64,000 nucleotides of DNA, from NCBI RefSeq assembly GCF_003428645.1, contig NZ_QVQH01000002.1, positions 124,997 to 188,996 of the forward strand. Direction: 5' to 3'. Below are positions 62,508 to 64,000 of the stretch, piece by piece. Origin of the DNA: Geodermatophilus marinus. GTDB lineage: Bacteria > Actinomycetota > Actinomycetes > Mycobacteriales > Geodermatophilaceae. The translations under genes and the position numbers were made by a program. How positions within the stretch are numbered: position 1 is the stretch's first letter; every line of letters begins with the position of its first letter. The notes beneath the pieces are model-generated. The model searched no databases. It was not told the DNA's origin and saw only the letters and a list, made by a program, of their open reading frames with translations.

Positions 62508-62993
62508 ATGGACTACCAGCACCTGTCGACGTTGCTGTGGCGCGAGCAGGAGCTGCTGGACCTGCTGCTGTTCAAGGCCGAGGAGAAGCAGTACCTGATC
62601 CTCAGCGGCAAGACCCGCTGGTTGGCCCGCATCGCCCACGAGATCGAGGTCGTCCTCGACCAGCTCCGTAGCCTCGAGGTCGAGCGCGCCGCCGCCACGG
62701 AGGTCATCTCCGAGCGCCTGGGCACCGGCATCAACCCGTCACTGCGGAAACTCGCCGAGGCCGCGCCCGCCCCGTGGGACGACCTGTTCGCCAAGCACCA
62801 CGAGACGCTCCTGGCCCTGGTCACCGACCTGCGCAGCCTCTCGGACGCCAACCGCGAGCTCATCGACGGGGGCCTGGCCGCCATCGGCGACGCCTTCGTC
62901 TCGGTGCGCACCCCCACCGCCGGCACGTACGGCGCGACCGGTCGCACCGACGAGCGGGCGCACCGCGCGGTGACCCTGGACGGTGCGCTGTGA
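62508..62993 (+). CDS. flgN: FlgN-like chaperone
   Basis: This 161-residue, almost wholly helical protein begins MDYQHLSTLLWREQELLDLL, has LSGKTRWLARIAHEIEVVLD in the middle and ends VTLDGAL. The pattern and its position directly before flgK (overlap GTGA) match FlgN, the chaperone of the hook-filament junction proteins. ATG at 62508, with GGAGG upstream; a GTG three codons earlier is an alternative start. Confidence 0.85.
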   Translation: MDYQHLSTLLWREQELLDLLLFKAEEKQYLILSGKTRWLARIAHEIEVVLDQLRSLEVERAAATEVISERLGTGINPSLRKLAEAAPAPWDDLFAKHHETLLALVTDLRSLSDANRELIDGGLAAIGDAFVSVRTPTAGTYGATGRTDERAHRAVTLDGAL

Positions 62994-64000
62994 ACTCCTT
63001 CTCCTCGCTCAACACCGCGACCACCGCCCTCTGGGCGCAGCGCCGCGGCCTCGACGTCACCGGCCAGAACATCGCCAACGTCAACAGCGAGGGCTACAGC
63101 CGCCAGCGGGTGGACCTGCGGGCGATGGGGGGGACGGTCGTCCCCGCCTTCTACTCGGTCAGCCAGGGGGTCGGGTCCGGCGTCAGCTCCGACGACGTCC
63201 TCCGCATCCGCGACGCCTTCCTCGAGGGCCGCGCGCACGCCGAGCACGCCACCTCCGCGCAGCTGCACACCGAGTCGGCCGCGTTCGAGGCGGTCGAGGA
63301 CGCCTTCCGGGAGCCGGGGAGCACCGGTGTCCAGGCGCTGCTGTCCGACGTGTGGGCCGCCTGGGGGGACGTCGCGAACAACCCGCAGGACCTCGCCACC
63401 CGCAGCCAGCTGCTGCAGCGGACCGAGACGCTGGTCAGCGGCATGCACGCCACCCGCGCCACGCTGGACACCCAGTGGACGAGCGCGCACGACAGCCTCG
63501 CGGCGCTCGTGGCCGAGGTGAACAGCATCGCCACGGAGGTGGCCGGGCTCAACCGCGCCATCCAGCGCGCGACGGGCAGCGGGTACCCGACCAACGAGCT
63601 CGCCGACCAGCGCGACGTCCTGGTCATGAAGCTCGCCGACCGGGTCGGCGCCACCGTCCGCCCCGGCGAGGGCGGCGTGCTCGACGTCGTCGTCGGGGGC
63701 ACGACCCTCGTCGCCGGCTCGCTGAGCACCAGGCTCACCGTCGCCGGCCCCACCGGCATCGACGCCATGACCGCCTCCGACCGGCCCCGGGTCGTGACCG
63801 ACCCCGGCGGCTCGGCGGTCCCCGTCGGGGGGACGGCGGCCGGCCGGCTGACCGTGATGACCCAGGTGGTGCCGACCTACCGGGCGGGTCTGGACGCCGT
63901 CGCCGCCGGCTTCGCCCAGCAGGTCAACGCCCTGCACCGGAGCGGCTACGACCGGGACGGCAACCCGGGGGGCGACCTGCTCGGACCGCCGCCGCCGGCG
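62990..64000 (+). CDS. flgK: Hook-filament junction protein FlgK, 3' end cut by window edge
   Basis: The visible 337 codons begin NSFSSLNTATTALWAQRRGL and DVTGQNIANVNSEGYSRQRV, the axial N-terminal motif with the characteristic FlgK SNxNTxGYxRQ pattern, then the helical D1 part (VAEVNSIATEVAGLNRAIQR, NELADQRDVLVMKLADRVGA). It joins hook and filament. GTG at 62990 overlaps the flgN stop. The gene is open at 64000, and flgL would be expected beyond it. Confidence 0.95.
   Translation, partial: MNSFSSLNTATTALWAQRRGLDVTGQNIANVNSEGYSRQRVDLRAMGGTVVPAFYSVSQGVGSGVSSDDVLRIRDAFLEGRAHAEHATSAQLHTESAAFEAVEDAFREPGSTGVQALLSDVWAAWGDVANNPQDLATRSQLLQRTETLVSGMHATRATLDTQWTSAHDSLAALVAEVNSIATEVAGLNRAIQRATGSGYPTNELADQRDVLVMKLADRVGATVRPGEGGVLDVVVGGTTLVAGSLSTRLTVAGPTGIDAMTASDRPRVVTDPGGSAVPVGGTAAGRLTVMTQVVPTYRAGLDAVAAGFAQQVNALHRSGYDRDGNPGGDLLGPPPPA

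Overview
The window is very G+C-rich double-stranded DNA with GTG starts, leaderless-looking promoters and many overlapping stop/start codons, so it comes from an actinobacterium. Flagellar genes next to an aromatic (type II) polyketide operon, plus a stretch resembling the mycobacterial Rv1084-Rv1086/phoH2 neighbourhood, suggest a motile, pigmented actinobacterium of the Geodermatophilaceae kind (Blastococcus, Geodermatophilus, Modestobacter). The genus is an inference; there is no rRNA or tRNA in the window to test it.

Region A (1-14831) holds housekeeping and accessory genes. On the minus strand are a truncated aquaglyceroporin, a nitronate monooxygenase, an Asp/Glu racemase and a START-like protein. 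They are followed by a DUF255/thioredoxin-fold protein, a small unrecognised protein with an inverted repeat over its promoter, a mycothiol-dependent-isomerase-like protein, a geranylgeranyl-reductase-type flavoprotein, a TrhA/hemolysin III protein, a cis-isoprenyl diphosphate synthase, a DUF885 protease-like protein, a 58-residue membrane protein and a PIN-PhoH fusion (PhoH2). Two LuxR/NarL-type regulators that lack the phospho-acceptor aspartate close the region.

Region B (15301-29898) is one tightly coupled plus-strand operon for an aromatic polyketide. In order it encodes a TcmI cyclase, an acetyl-CoA carboxylase set (AccD-AccA fusion, BCCP, biotin carboxylase), an ACP in frame with the biotin carboxylase, an aromatase/cyclase, an acyltransferase-like protein without its serine, a cupin, KS-alpha, KS-beta/CLF, an ABM monooxygenase, a 960-residue triple-ABM/flavin hydroxylase fusion, a P450, a tandem TcmI cyclase and a VOC protein. 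There is no ketoreductase. The set fits an unreduced, multi-ring spore-pigment or pentangular-polyphenol pathway with its own malonyl-CoA supply.

Region C (29938-64000) is a large flagellar locus, mostly on the minus strand. Reading against the numbering it runs flgB-flgC-fliE-fliF-fliG-fliH-fliI-fliJ-(NlpC/P60+SLT hydrolase)-fliK-flgD-flgE, then flbD-motA-motB-fliL, then fliM-fliN-fliO-fliP-fliQ-fliR-flhB-flhA-flhF and a small membrane protein. A second block carries fliC-fliD-fliS-fliT. Between fliC and a FliA/WhiG-type sigma factor lies a lower-G+C island of two glycosyltransferase-like and two methyltransferase-like genes, plausibly for flagellin or surface modification. flgN and a truncated flgK run off the right edge.

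Hairpin terminators separate several blocks. The most unusual features are the BC-ACP continuous frame, the Ser-less acyltransferase, the CLF whose signature Gln is Gly, the triple-ABM hydroxylase with a 15-bp minisatellite, a FlhF homologue without GTPase motifs, and a dispersed intergenic repeat present twice.
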